Below, piece after piece: positions 28,301-35,029 of a stretch of DNA of 64,000 bases. The stretch covers positions 37,805,970 through 37,869,969 of the forward strand of contig JAVGWX010000011.1 in NCBI GenBank assembly GCA_036924085.1, given 5' to 3'. The notes beneath the pieces were generated by a model, which saw only the letters and a program-made list of their open reading frames with translations, had not been told where the DNA came from and did not search any database. Each line of letters starts with the position of its first letter. Position 1 is the first letter of the stretch. The position numbers and the translations under genes are program-made. This DNA is from Ariolimax columbianus (Eukaryota; Mollusca; Gastropoda; Stylommatophora; Arionidae).

Positions 28301-28621
28301 ATCCTGCCCCTCTATGCTGCACGATCTATGGCGTCCTATTCTTACTATTCCAAATAGATGTCCACAATGTGTTTCCACGCTGATATTATTTTTACACTCT
28401 GATATTGTTTTTACAAGCTAATATTATTTTTAACACGTTTATTTATCTCAACTTTTTATTATGTTTATTTCAGAGTTCAAGGAGTCGCTGGACTTCGAGT
28501 GGCAGACGCTTCCATCATGCCATGGCTCGTCTCTGGCAATACTAACGGACCATCAATTATGATTGGCGAAAAGGCATCTGACCTGATCAAAGGGAGGAAG
28601 TTGGAAGCTTTAGATTTGTAA
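3712..28621 (+). CDS. GMC oxidoreductase gene 1, C-terminal seven exons
   Basis: This is the C-terminal part (about 381 residues) of a GMC-family FAD-dependent oxidoreductase, the family of glucose dehydrogenase and choline dehydrogenase, which oxidises alcohol groups with FAD. Exons are 3712-3833, 4596-4763, 6939-7089, 9302-9453, 11113-11290, 20167-20392 and 28474-28621, with stop TAA at 28619-28621. Every junction has AG/GT borders and the phases fit (0, 0, 1, 0, 1, 2), so no internal exon is missing. Seen motifs are the second GMC signature [28 protein letters not shown], the catalytic-histidine segment [10 protein letters not shown] and the C-terminal DASIMP...SGNTN block. The N-terminal Rossmann GxGxxG exons must lie before the window or were not recognised. 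Introns are very unequal (up to 8.9 kb) and full of repeats. Natural substrate and cell location cannot be told. All visible exons are open, so the gene looks functional. Confidence 0.93.
4175..4255 (+). mobile_element. Scrap of RTE-like LINE
   Basis: About 80 bp matching the 'KYFGPIK.n.gLertvmEG' segment seen in the copies at 2165-2700 and 39890-40610. Confidence 0.6.
4256..4556. repeat. GTA/TAG trinucleotide microsatellite in intron
   Basis: Impure (GTA)n/(AGT)n with interspersed GAA and GCA triplets lies just upstream of the 4596 exon. A smaller patch is at 3860-3950. It produces open frames of poly-Val or poly-Leu that are artefacts. Confidence 0.9.
4596..4763 (+). CDS. GMC gene 1, exon with GMC signature 2
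   Basis: The exon has 56 codons, phase 0 at both ends, acceptor ttattcctcag and donor cag|gtaatg. It encodes [13 protein letters not shown], then [20 protein letters not shown] and [13 protein letters not shown]. The motif [15 protein letters not shown] fits the second PROSITE GMC oxidoreductase signature, in the FAD-binding domain. A GTA-repeat microsatellite directly precedes it in the intron. Confidence 0.95.
4795..5075 (+). mobile_element. SINE family A, tRNA-derived
   Basis: A degenerate tRNA-like head (ggtgggctagtgacaag ... cttggttcgctcttcaatc) is followed by the family body (ccccgggtaagcaaac, gaaaatgcaggaggaagcag, gtcggatgcaatg) and an A-rich tail. Other copies are at 8985, 27145 and 43295. 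Confidence 0.75.
5445..5800 (-). mobile_element. SINE-like family C
   Basis: A copy of an approximately 340-bp interspersed repeat with ttcgttctcaatctcccgct at its left end, cctttcggtccaacacatcc in the middle and gggtcgctgaccgctgcag at the right. Other copies end in (GAA)n on the opposite strand, which sets the orientation. The head was not recognised as a tRNA. Confidence 0.8.
5930..6560 (+). mobile_element. LINE 3' fragment with RNase H domain
   Basis: Frames broken by shifts read [29 protein letters not shown] and RHRTGHN, then AEHVLQDF. This is the RNase H end and C-terminal tail of an I/jockey-superfamily LINE ('vWvPSHcgi.GNe.aD.lAk', 'lRtGhn.L'). It ends near gaaagaagaagaaa, a GAA-type tail like that of the LINE at 62818. 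Confidence 0.82.
6561..6938. other. Intron sequence, nothing recognised
   Basis: No repeat unit or domain is recognised except an inverted scrap near 6690-6740 (taacttaacatctttatact), resembling the 3' end of the CR1-like LINE at 16700. Confidence 0.4.
6939..7089 (+). CDS. GMC gene 1, exon at the FAD/substrate domain border
   Basis: The acceptor is gtttccag and the donor acag|gtaaat; phase is 0 in and 1 out. It encodes [14 protein letters not shown], the conserved '[10 protein letters not shown]' block of GMC enzymes, followed by a variable segment ([18 protein letters not shown]) at the start of the substrate-side domain. By hand count this exon differs from gene 2 at 9 of about 50 residues, more than any other shared exon. 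Confidence 0.93.
7125..7625 (-). mobile_element. LINE 3' fragment with RNase H domain
   Basis: On the minus strand, [20 protein letters not shown] then [50 protein letters not shown]. This is the RNase H C-terminus and the Cys/His tail of a different I/jockey-type LINE. It sits about 35 bp after exon 6939-7089. Confidence 0.85.
7626..7740 (-). mobile_element. Partial SINE-like family C
   Basis: A short match to the family C centre (cctttcggtccgacacatcc), truncated at both ends. Confidence 0.55.
7741..8270. other. Intron sequence, nothing recognised
   Basis: Small open frames on both strands show no known motif. Confidence 0.4.
8271..8640. repeat. 27-bp minisatellite and its flanking dispersed repeat
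   Basis: Five units of 27 bp with ccttaaaagtgggatagaaa occupy about 8275-8412 and translate as nine-residue NLKSGIESK repeats within an open frame at 8128-8433. The unit plus the following 230 bp (tgccatcacggtgcagac, catatttgcagttacaag) also occurs at 35260-35480, where the 27-bp unit is single. The array is therefore a local expansion inside a dispersed element and not a protein-coding gene. Confidence 0.8.
8985..9140 (+). mobile_element. SINE family A, tRNA-derived, truncated
   Basis: The tRNA-like head has a clear A box (gggctagtggttaag) and B box (gggttcgatccccatc) followed by cggggaagcaaacccttag. The body stops early. Its head is the best preserved of the four copies. Confidence 0.85.
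9302..9453 (+). CDS. GMC gene 1, substrate-domain exon
   Basis: Acceptor ccaccag, donor gag|gtcagt; phase 1 in, 0 out. It encodes [17 protein letters not shown] and [15 protein letters not shown], matching the GMC segment where 'GPL.s....v..f...' leads to 'wPDiQ.h', close to the active-site cavity. It differs from gene 2 at 3 residues. Confidence 0.92.
9570..10075. mobile_element. Inverted-repeat element
   Basis: Arms of about 92 bp at 9659-9749 and 9971-10063 are reverse complements (gtctattaagatggactcgc against gcgagtccatcttaatagac). They enclose about 220 bp. The left half recurs at 19680-20015 and the right half at 21205-21425, so two related elements are present in separate halves elsewhere. 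Confidence 0.7.
10080..10250 (-). mobile_element. SINE family B, tRNA-derived
   Basis: Read on the minus strand it has a tRNA-like head with B-box-like cgggctcgaatctccgg, then actgggacc, gatcggatctccgtg and gttggaaatcgaaaag. Copies are at 17405-17650 (+) and 21425-21650 (-). Confidence 0.75.
10535..10800 (-). mobile_element. SINE family E, tRNA-derived
   Basis: The minus strand begins gaagccgcgtggcgcagtgg and has the B box gggttcattccccag, then a body with gggtcgacccagttttaaat and ggtgtgaggtg. A second copy is at 30865-31085. Confidence 0.82.
11113..11290 (+). CDS. GMC gene 1, start of GMC C-terminal domain
   Basis: Acceptor tttatttatag, donor cgag|gtaagc; phase 0 in, 1 out. It encodes [19 protein letters not shown] and [20 protein letters not shown], the start of the GMC_oxred_C domain ('l.rP.SrG.v.L.s.dp...P.i.pnYl'). 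Only one residue (E versus D) differs from the 59-residue gene 2 counterpart. Confidence 0.95.
11291..12117. other. Intron sequence, nothing recognised
   Basis: AT-rich intron DNA including a short (AT)n at 12018-12040. No domain or dispersed repeat is recognised. Confidence 0.4.
12118..12450 (+). mobile_element. SINE-like family D
   Basis: A full-looking copy, starting near cgtctggtcaggcacaacat and ending in gtgggcattcaacaacaac, an (AAC)n tail. Internal markers are gatcgacgtgatccccgtag and tccaccttcatcagcacgct. At least eight copies are in the window. Confidence 0.82.
12575..12920 (-). mobile_element. SINE-like family D
   Basis: An inverted copy with gtgctgatgaaggtggaccg and the 5' end near gaccagacgttagtcttcct. 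Confidence 0.8.
13001..13350 (-). mobile_element. SINE-like family D
   Basis: An inverted copy with the tail complement gttgttgttgaatgctcaca at its left end and the 5' end near gaccagacgttagtcttcct. It sits head to tail with the copy at 12575. Confidence 0.82.
13351..14029. other. Intron sequence, nothing recognised
   Basis: No domain or repeat family is recognised. Confidence 0.4.
14030..14781. repeat. 49-bp minisatellite with two unit types
   Basis: About eight units of type 1 (tctggctgtgaaattgctca, ggtcggccctctaaactaca) are followed from about 14425 by about seven units of type 2 (tctggctctccacttgttaa, gtggaccatagaaaccacac). Both have a 49-bp period and align with each other, so they are diverged sub-arrays of one satellite. 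Confidence 0.9.
15170..15928 (-). mobile_element. LINE reverse transcriptase fragment
   Basis: The minus strand, with stops, reads [53 protein letters not shown] and [20 protein letters not shown]. This spans the RT palm ('AFDSvdr..LW.lLr..GiP') to the thumb. It is related to the + fragment at 22665-23165. Confidence 0.82.
15931..16740 (+). mobile_element. CR1/L2-like LINE 3' fragment
   Basis: Frames read [55 protein letters not shown] and [20 protein letters not shown], the usual C-terminal part of CR1-like RTs. The 3' end is ctaaaccagtataacgacgt then ttaag repeats. A second copy is at 24727-25260. Confidence 0.85.
17025..17390 (-). mobile_element. SINE-like family C
   Basis: A full copy. 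The left edge cttcttcttctttttcgttc is the complement of a (GAA)n tail. It contains cctttcggtccaacacaccc and gggtcgctgaccactgcag. Confidence 0.85.
17405..17650 (+). mobile_element. SINE family B, tRNA-derived
   Basis: The head is ggtgctctcgaggtaaggtg with the B-box-like cgggctcaaattccggt; the body has gagtagtgagatcagacacc, gcgcacgttaaaaataccgt and gttggaaatcgaaaaaa. Confidence 0.8.
17651..18445. other. Intron sequence, nothing firm
   Basis: Near 17760-17850 is a short match to the inverted-repeat element (gacaggctgcgggtctacca). The open frames at 18085-18365 show no recognised domain. Confidence 0.4.
18446..19008. repeat. 31-bp minisatellite
   Basis: About 18 units of 31 bp with actcatagatggttgcttgc and gtcagtcagaa. 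Point variants such as tggctgc are shared between non-adjacent units. It is followed directly by the GAA tract. Confidence 0.93.
19009..19332. repeat. GAA-rich polypurine tract
   Basis: Over 300 bp of almost pure purine on the + strand, mostly GAA and AAAAAG. Such mirror-like purine tracts can form triplex (H-) DNA. The Phe/Ser-rich open frames on the other strand are artefacts. Confidence 0.93.
19680..20015 (+). mobile_element. Half of the inverted-repeat element
   Basis: Matches the left half of the 9570 element (gtctttgtgtatgacatgaa, gtctattaagatggactcgc). The partner arm is absent here. Confidence 0.65.
20167..20392 (+). CDS. GMC gene 1, catalytic-histidine exon
   Basis: Acceptor cccgcag, donor ttgag|gtaagt; phase 1 in, 2 out. 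It encodes [17 protein letters not shown], then [20 protein letters not shown] and [17 protein letters not shown]. The His in [10 protein letters not shown] aligns with the family's catalytic His before the conserved 'vGTc.Mg'. The previous exon ends ...LIRG, and joining it directly to IQEC gives the normal family spacing, so the 8.9-kb intron between hides no exon. Confidence 0.95.
20440..20756. repeat. GTT/ATT microsatellite after the catalytic-His exon
   Basis: Impure (GTT/ATT/GCT)n begins about 50 bp into the intron. Gene 2 has a longer AAC/AAT tract at the equivalent place (48420-49390), so a seed repeat probably pre-dates the gene duplication. Confidence 0.9.
20757..20935 (-). mobile_element. 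LINE C-terminal scrap
   Basis: The minus strand reads [19 protein letters not shown], resembling the 'kR.L.WfGHv.R' segment after the RT domain of LINEs. Short and diverged. Confidence 0.5.
20936..21195 (-). mobile_element. SINE-like family D
   Basis: A copy with gtgctgatgaaggttgacca; the left end lacks the tail. Confidence 0.7.
21205..21650 (-). mobile_element. Half inverted-repeat element fused to SINE family B
   Basis: Bases 21205-21425 match the right half of the 9570 element (ggtccatcttaatagactta). Bases 21425-21650 match SINE B in reverse (ttttcgatttccaactgcca, gtgctcgacactgtatatgg). The same two modules are adjacent at 9970-10250, so they probably move or duplicate together. Confidence 0.7.
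21861..22020. repeat. G-rich tract and GGTGTGGATGGT repeats
   Basis: Runs of G with impure gatggtggtgtggatggt repeats; the Pro/His-rich open frames opposite are artefacts. Confidence 0.85.
22021..22664. other. Intron sequence, nothing recognised
   Basis: The open frame at 22327-22578 has no recognised domain. Confidence 0.4.
22665..23165 (+). mobile_element. LINE reverse transcriptase thumb fragment
   Basis: Frames read [38 protein letters not shown] and [18 protein letters not shown], related to the - strand fragment at 15170-15928. Confidence 0.82.
23166..23689. other. Intron sequence, nothing recognised
   Basis: Contains three tgacgtcacttcct motifs (about 23478, 23560 and 23609) with CRE-like TGACGTCA cores. 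No coding or repeat assignment can be made. Confidence 0.4.
23690..23950 (+). mobile_element. Degenerate SINE-like family C
   Basis: A weak match to family C (tgaaaccggttgtgtcgggc, gttgtaaactacgact). Strongly diverged. Confidence 0.5.
24025..24360 (+). mobile_element. SINE-like family D
   Basis: Contains gatcgacgtggtccccgtag and tccaccttcattagcacgct; the tail is degraded. Confidence 0.78.
24425..24572 (+). mobile_element. LINE 3' end with GAA-rich tail
   Basis: The sequence around gggggaccggcgaagacctg, ending gatgaagaaaaagaagaatg, is shared with 63175-63302. It looks like the final codons and GAA tail of a LINE. Confidence 0.6.
24600..25365 (-). mobile_element. SINE-like family D split by a CR1-like LINE
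   Basis: Family D sequence at 24600-24725 (ctactacggggatcacgtcg) resumes at 25262-25365 (gtcagtatatttcacctgat). The break holds the CR1-like fragment, so the LINE inserted into the older SINE. Confidence 0.7.
24727..25260 (+). mobile_element. CR1/L2-like LINE 3' fragment
   Basis: Matches 15931-16740 ([37 protein letters not shown]) and ends with ctaaaccagtataacgacgt and ttaag repeats. Confidence 0.85.
25522..27010. repeat. 50-bp satellite, about 30 units
   Basis: A very homogeneous array with unit markers atgcatcactcacacatcct, cgcggcccac and acttaccatgagaccacaag. The 50-bp period was measured from 25681 to 25731. Because 50 is not a multiple of three, no long repeated protein is encoded. 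On the minus strand each unit carries ctcatggtaagtg, a good match to a 5' splice donor. Confidence 0.95.
27145..27390 (+). mobile_element. SINE family A, tRNA-derived
   Basis: A near-full copy: head cgtgggctagtggttaaagg, body aaaagcaggaggaagcggac and tail gagaatagagaaataagacg followed by A-rich sequence. Confidence 0.85.
27410..27950. other. Intron block conserved between the two GMC genes
   Basis: Aligns in reverse orientation with 46480-47020 over its whole length, for example gtttgtatcgaccgctgcaa against ttgcagcggtcgatacaaac. It is direct evidence that the introns, not only exons, were duplicated. Confidence 0.88.
28030..28440. other. Insertion private to gene 1 intron, unassigned
   Basis: This stretch has no counterpart beside the gene 2 last exon, so it was probably inserted after the duplication. 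I do not recognise it. Confidence 0.4.
28474..28621 (+). CDS. GMC gene 1, last exon and stop
   Basis: The acceptor is tttatttcag; the exon enters in phase 2 and ends in TAA. It encodes [40 protein letters not shown] and RKLEALDL. 'LRV.DaSimP' contacts FAD, and the Asn in SGNTN aligns with the second catalytic H/N position of GMC enzymes. The 3' flank has a GA microsatellite about 35 bp after the stop, as in gene 2. I saw no clear AATAAA nearby. Confidence 0.95.
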
Positions 28622-28654
28622 ATCTGCTTCATCTAGAAGAATCAAATGAAGGAC

Positions 28655-29115
28655 GAGAGAGACAGAGAGAGATAGATAGAGAGAGACAGGGAGTGAGAGA
28701 GAGAGAGCGAGAGAATACAAGATGGGTGCGCCATTAGTGTGCCGTGTATTTCAGCTACAAACAAGTCCAAAGCTAGCCCAACGTAAATGTACTTTTATGT
28801 TTCTGCGGGGAATAGCTCAACCAAATTATGTATTGTTATGTTACTATAGTTGTTGACTTTTTACATGCCATTACTTGACTAAAACTACAAAAAGGTTCAA
28901 AAGTAGATGAATAATAATAATAAGAAGAAGAACAAGAAGGAGAAGAAGAAATACAAGTAGGGGAAGGAAGAATAAGAAAAAGTAGAAGAAGAAATATAAC
29001 AAGTGGACGAAGGACTACAACAAGAATAATAATAAGAAAAACAACAACAACAACAAAAAGAACAACCAGAATACGAAAATGGAGAAGTAATAGAAGACGT
29101 AGAAGAAGACCCAAA
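28655..29115. repeat. GA microsatellite and GAA-rich 3' flank
   Basis: (GA)n at 28655-28712 and GAA-rich DNA at 28915-29110 lie downstream of the stop. The same order, inverted, occurs in gene 2 (CT at 45913-45995, CTT at 45590-45685), with the unique intervening sequence conserved (gatgggtgcgcc, gaatagctcaaccaaatta). Confidence 0.85.
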
Positions 29116-29704
29116 ATGATCCAAGTTAGTCTAAAACAGTAAGAAAGATAAGAAAGAGCGAGAGATGGGCTTGTAATTAAGTCAGGTTAAGTGAGTGATA
29201 ATATAAGAAAGAAAACTAGACGTTATGTAAACGAGCAACAAATGAGAGAGGGAGAGAGATAGAGAGAGAGAGAGAGAAGAGAGCGAGAGGAGATACAGGA
29301 AATGAAATCAACTACAAGAAGAAAGTATTACGAGTGAAAGGCTACCTAGAAACAAAAATCGGGAGAAATTACAAAAAGGAAAAAGAATGGGTCACTTGTA
29401 TATAATTTTAACAAAAAGCTAATTGGAAGCACAACAAAAATAATGAATATAACAAAGTTGGTCAAAGGACAAAAACCAGAAGGATTTAAACAGGTTAATT
29501 CACAGAAGGAGACAAACAGAAGTATATGTGGATATAAGAAGTATTGGCAATGGTACATTCAACAGGTCAAATGGAAAGAGAAAGTGTAAAAAAAAAGTCG
29601 TTAGAAACAAACACGATTTGGAAACAGAAAGTTATATGTGAAATAAAATGGGCAGAGAATGGTTTCATGATAAAAATAAAAGCATTCTGTGGTATGGCAT
29701 TTTC
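29116..29704. other. Purine-rich flank, nothing recognised
   Basis: AG-rich sequence with GAGA runs near 29245-29290. No domain recognised. Confidence 0.4.
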
Positions 29705-29900
29705 CTCATTGATGGGGTAGTAGACGGGTTTTACAAGCTCAGGCCGCTTCGTCACTGCTGTCGCCGCGTCGTGTGCTGGTTATGTTTGTTATTTCACCTC
29801 CAACAGAAAAACAATATATGCCTTACTGGGCATTCGATCCATTGCCCTCCTTATCGGCAGGCATCGAAACCATTCGGCCACGCACTCCACTTTGTGAAAG
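29705..29900 (-). mobile_element. tRNA-derived SINE, type with variable arm
   Basis: The minus strand reads gtggagtgcgtggccgaatg and later atggatcgaatgcccag, recalling the A and B boxes of Ser/Leu-type tRNAs. Confidence 0.6.
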
Positions 29901-30229
29901 AAATGGTGTTGTGAAAAAAATTGATAGAAAGAAAATTTGGGAAAACATGGAAAACATGTTCACTCACAGACAACGGATGACGGAGAGACGGTAAATGAAA
30001 AATGGCAAATGAGAGTTTTTGGAGATACAAAAGACAGAAGATAGGCTCTGTAGAATGAAAATAGATGTAAAAATAAGTATAGATAAGACAAGGAACAACT
30101 AAGGATAGAGGATCAACTGAAAGTGTTGCAAATCTACTCTGTTCTAGAACCACCAAGGGAAGAGAAATAGAGGCAGCCCAAAACAAAGTTAAATCTGAGA
30201 CCTTTCATGACCGAGAGAACGAAGAGAAC
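29901..30229. other. Arm sequence, nothing recognised
   Basis: AG-rich sequence without identifiable genes or repeats. Confidence 0.35.
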
Positions 30230-30520
30230 GGAGTGAGTTGAGACGGACATCTCAGGTCACGTGAACAGCGTGTCTTTGTCCCCACCCTCTCACTACTCCC
30301 CATCATTACCGTCTGTCTTTGTAGACCATATGCGTGACGCCCTGAGAATGACCTCCCCAGAATGCAAGTCTGGACGTTGATTATGGAGAACCTGAGCTCC
30401 ACAGACTGCATGATCCCTCTTTTGGCCTAGTGGTGTAATCCAGCTGCAGGAGCTGCCCAAAATGAGATCGCAATTATAAATCATCCACATTATGTAAACC
30501 ACTCCTGATTTTGTGTATGG
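30230..30520 (+). mobile_element. Dispersed repeat, unclassified
   Basis: Shares blocks with the reverse of 44500-44730 (accatatgcgtgacgccctg, ccagctgcaggagctgcc). Probably part of a LINE 3' region. Confidence 0.5.
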
Positions 30521-30864
30521 GTTTACACCCGTTGCCTTACTCTCTCCTGAGGTTTACTCGAGGGAGTGGAGTCGTTGCTCGTGGTTGATGACAAGGATGT
30601 AAGCTATTTGAGGAATCCGATAATGCTCTCATCGTACCATGAGTAGCCATGTCTCCCAGACACCTGTGGGTTTGAAATCAGAGTTCCATCTCTTCTAGAC
30701 TAACTACTTGAAATGGTTAGCGAGCCTCGTCTACCCGGGTTTAGAGTCAGAGTTTGCCTTCTATAAGACTAATGACCCAATCTGCCTGTACAGTTATACT
30801 GCCGGGTACTCGGTCGCGCCCCACAGCAGCTGCTGGGGACACAATAATTATTTTAAAAAGATAA

Positions 30865-31085
30865 CCATGAGCACTACTGCAGTAGGGGTGTGAGGAGTTT
30901 AGCGATCTCACATTTCAAAGGCTAGACTATATGAGGGCGGTAACCATCTCCTCTCCATCGGCACTTTAATTTCCAAGACTGAACAGGTACCAATTTAAAG
31001 CTGGGTCGACCCGGGGAAGCCATTGCGGTCTGAAAACGCATTTCCGCCTCAACTGGGGAATGAACCCATGACCACTGTGAAGCCA
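30865..31085 (-). mobile_element. SINE family E, tRNA-derived
   Basis: Second copy of the 10535 family (tgggtcgacccggggaagcc, cctcaactggggaatgaacc). The tRNA-like head is shortened. Confidence 0.78.
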
Positions 31086-31184
31086 GCGCTGAGAAGTCAT
31101 TTGCAAGAAAACTGCTGCCCGGCAAGCTGAACAGTGAACCTAGCGGCGATCTCTACACCTGAATAAGAGAGGCTATAAGAGATA

Positions 31185-33055
31185 CTGTACTCCAGTAGAA
31201 CTAAAGGATTTAATTGATCGAAGACAGCGAAAAACGAACTTGAAAGTTGATGAGAGTGAATGGCATAGGACACATGTGGAACTTAGAGTGAAAGAATTTG
31301 TGAGAAAAGCATAGACAGATTCAGACTAAACTTCTGAGCGAATGATATATTCAATAATCAGATATTTACAGAGCTATTTTATTTTTGTTTTCGGATAATG
31401 CAAGCCACTGATGTGGTCCTTGAATGTCCGATCTATAATATCAATCGCATATATCACAATATTCAGTGCAATAGCTACTAGTCCAACCCTGTCCACTTAC
31501 TGGTACATAACTCACTTGAGTCTGCGGACTTACACCTGAGAGTGATCGAAAATGATATAAAACAGTAATATATCGTTTTCTTTTCTCATAAACTCCTGTC
31601 ATATTGGATTTAGTAGTGGCGAACTCAATAGTGCGCGTCGCTGACGTCATATGAACCGGTTTTACGATCAATCGCGATAGCCTTCATTTTGTACATCTGT
31701 AAAATAGTGCCTAATTGTTCACGGATGAAGCGCGTGTAATATGATCATAATCAGGTACACAAATGTGTAGAGTAACTGTGCCCATGTAAAGACAAAAACA
31801 AATAAAACTTACGTTACGACTCAACATTTCCTCGCTATGGATAATAAAGAAATGGAGCACGACCCAAGGCACTCTATGTTTGGACATCAGGTACAGAGCA
31901 CAAGACTCAAATCCAGACACAGTTTCCTCAAATCAACACAGCCCATACAGACAAACCCTGAAAGTCTATCGAGAGATAACACGAATTGATACAGGCCCCA
32001 CAGAAATGGAACTTAGGGAAAAACCAACCCCTGGTTATTATCTACCATACACAACACGGAAGTCGCTGGACAGACTCCGAACTGGTGTATCACGGTGCAA
32101 GAGGAATATGATACGTTAGGGATGCACAGATGATGATACATGTGGCTGCGGCGTAATAAGAACTCACTCCACATGATGACTTTCCCCAACCTCCAGCAAA
32201 CATGCAATAGGTGCGACATGCTGGAGGCAAATGAGAAGACAATCCGTGTCGTTTAATACTGGATGTAAGTTGTAGGGAGTGGTGCCTGGGGCAAGTAAGT
32301 AAGTAAGTAAGTAAATATACAGAAATATGAAAATAACTAAACTATTGTCCCTGACAAAGGTCTGATAGTTGTAACGTAGGGACTGTTTGTGCCTCTCTTT
32401 TTTTCTGACGCAGTTATTGTGCCTACTTCGTGATGTTATTATCGCCACGTGATTAACAGCAGTACAGTAGCTGTGGTTATTATTCTTTCCTAGAGGTTGT
32501 AAAACAGCGAACACCAAAACTGGTCACCCTAACTCATGAAGCTGAGACCAGAACTGGTCACTGGCATGAAGCTGAGACCAGAACTGATCACCCTAACTCA
32601 TGAAGCTGAGACCAGAACTGATCACCCTAACTCATGAAGCTGAGACCAGAACTGATCACCCTAACTCATGAAGCTGAGACCAGAACTGATCACCCTAACT
32701 CATGAAGCTGAGACCAGAACTGATCACCCTAACTCATGAAGCTGAGACCAGAACTGATCACCCTAACTCATGAAACTGAGACCAGAACTGATCACCCTAA
32801 CTCATGAAGCTGAGACCAGAACTGATCACCCTAACCCAGCAGCTTGAGACCCAATATCATTCCGTAATGTTTGTTCCGTTAGAAGATAACCTTGAACTGT
32901 ATGTTAATTATATAGTTTTCTTTGTTAATGCATCCTGCTCATTGCCTATATTAAAGTAGAGCGTCATTAATAATAGTTAAATAGGTGTTGGGGTTTTCTA
33001 ATATATATGTTTGTTTTCATCCAACCATCCATTTATTCGTCTGTTTGTCCATCCA
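31185..33055. other. Left arm of the inverted duplication beyond gene 1
   Basis: Segments match the reverse complement of 41790-45300. Examples are ttgaaagttgatgagagtga, gccactgatgtggtccttga, the 34-bp minisatellite, and tatattaaagtagagcgtca just before 33000. Order is preserved. The arms carry different insertions. Confidence 0.85.
32515..32852. repeat. 34-bp minisatellite, left arm
   Basis: About nine units with gaactgatcaccctaactca and tgaagctgagacca. The 34-bp period runs from 32581 to 32615. It is the inverted counterpart of the array at 42030-42700. Confidence 0.93.
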
Positions 33056-33258
33056 TCTATCCTTCCGTCCGTCCGTCCGTCCGTCTGTCTGTCTGCCTGC
33101 CTGCTGCATGCCTGCCTGTCTGCCTGTATGCCTATCTGTCTATCTGGCTGCCTGTCTGCATGTCTGTCTAATTTGTCTGTCTGTATGGTATTTCTGTATG
33201 CCTGACAGCCTGTCTATCTGGTGGTCTGCCTGTCTGTCTGGTTTGTATGACTGTACAG
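33020..33258. repeat. CTGT/CCGT/CTGC tetranucleotide array
   Basis: Impure tetranucleotide repeats continue at 33882-33945 after a LINE insertion. The Cys/Leu/Ser open frames are artefacts. Confidence 0.9.
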
Positions 33259-33271
33259 TATGTCTGTCTGC

Positions 33272-33881
33272 AGAGTACTATTAGAGACAATACAAAAAAC
33301 AAACAACGAACCACTGTTATCAGAGATCAGAGCAGAGCTAGGAAAACTCCAAAGTTCCTCAACAAGAGCGCTCCAGTGGCTACCCTACCATTGCGGAATC
33401 ACGGGAAACGAGAGAGCTGACGCTCTGGCAAAGGATGGCAGCAAAAGGCACAATTTGATCATCGAGTTCCATTCAGAGAAATCAAGAACATCATCAGAAA
33501 TCAGTATATACACCAATGGAGAGAAGACATACACATAAGCAGTACACCAGACCCAATTCACCAACTCAAAAGACATCAACAAACTACCTTATTTCGTCTG
33601 AGAACTGGATACTGCAGACGACTGGAACATCAATACCGACTGGAGATCTCACACACCGATGAGTGCCCATGTAGAACAGGATGCTAGAACCCTGAGCATA
33701 TACTACAAGAATGCCCAATCTATAGGGAAATGAGATGCCAGACCTGGCCAGAGGATGCGGAACTGAGACAAAAGCTGTGTGGCAGCCGCTCCAACCTGGT
33801 GTAGACTACAGACTTCATCATGACGACTGGCCTGCAGATATAGCATGACCAAAAGATCCTGAATGCAAAGAAGAAAAGAAG
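33272..33881 (+). mobile_element. LINE 3' fragment with RNase H, flanked by a target duplication
   Basis: Frames read LQWLPYHCGITGNERADALA, KDGSKRHN and, after shifts, LRTGYCRRLEHQYRLEISHT. It is a 5'-truncated I/jockey-type LINE ending aagaagaaaagaag. The 13-bp tatgtctgtctgc occurs on both sides (33259-33271 and 33882-33894), a target-site duplication within the microsatellite. A relative lies at 43131-44150 on the - strand. Confidence 0.88.
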
Positions 33882-33999
33882 TATGTCTGTCTGCCCGTCT
33901 GCCCGTCTGCCCGTCTGTCTGCCTGTCTGTCTGTTAATGTTCTTTAAACACGATAATAGTTGTCCATCACAAGTGATGAAGACCACTCTCTTTGTTCAG

Positions 34000-34130
34000 C
34001 CGTGTGGACAGTCGTATCTCTTGCTGTGTCCGCTGAAATGGGTGACTTGCGCGGTAAACACGATACATAAAACATAAACCAGTGCTATCCAGTTTGAACT
34101 GCCTGACGTCACTCTTTACAGTTTACGTCA
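34000..34130 (+). repeat. Short dispersed repeat
   Basis: About 110 bp shared with 52010-52120 (ttgctgtgtccgctgaaatg, gtgtggacagtc). Class unknown. Confidence 0.6.
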
Positions 34131-34338
34131 CTTGTCCGAGTCCATAATGGAGCCTTTTGAGTACTGTTCTGTGGGAGAGTTTCTTCGATCTTCCTCTCTT
34201 ACTGCTTTCAGACAGTGACCACATACGTTCATGCAAAGTGAATTTGTTGGTTTGCTGCATTCACTTAGACCTAGAATGTCTAGTAAATGACTTGCCATTC
34301 TCTTATCGCCCTCCACCGTCAACGATGTCTGGTATATA

Positions 34339-35029
34339 CGAGGCGTGTTCAAATTAAACCGGACCTAACTGCACCATGTGAACATACGTACGATGCGCAT
34401 GATGACGTCACTTCTAATGTAAACAGCACATACCAACCGTTAAGTTTGCACAATTTCATTATACTCTGACTCATAGTTTCCTCAGTAGACCGTTGAAAAC
34501 ATGGCGGTTGGGATACGGAATCCGTCCAGAGGTGATCGGCGAGCGGTGATTCGGTTTCTAACAGCTGAAGCATGTCTGCCAGTTGACATTCATCGCAGAA
34601 TGCAGGTAGTGTATGGTGACAAAAAAGAAACGATGCAAAGAAGGACGTCAGTTAACGCAACACTATGCGCCTGGCCTAGTCTCGGAAAATCACGACCTTC
34701 TTTAAACATCGTTGTCCAATTCTTCACTGTTGTCTTCCATACACTTTTGTCACATACACTGCCTGCATTCTGTGAAGAATGTCAACTGGCCGACATCCTT
34801 TAGCTGTTAGAAACCGAATAACCGCTCGCTGATCAACTCTGGACGGATTCCTTTTTACACCAGTCATGTTTTCAACGGTCTGCTGAGGAAACCACGAGTC
34901 GGAGGATAATGAAATTTTGCAAACTTGACGGTTGGTATGTGCTGTTAACACCAGAAGTGACGTCATAATGTGTATCGTGCATATGTTCACTTGTTGCAGT
35001 GTCGCCCGGTTTCATTTGAACACACCTCG
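34339..35029. mobile_element. Foldback mariner derivative, copy 2
   Basis: The same architecture as 2906-3591, with TA at 34337-34338 and 35030-35031. The left arm runs to about 34628, and the longer right arm starts near 34668. Both arms encode the transposase HTH start (RAVIRFLTAE.C.PVDI on each strand). Catalytic parts are absent. Confidence 0.87.
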
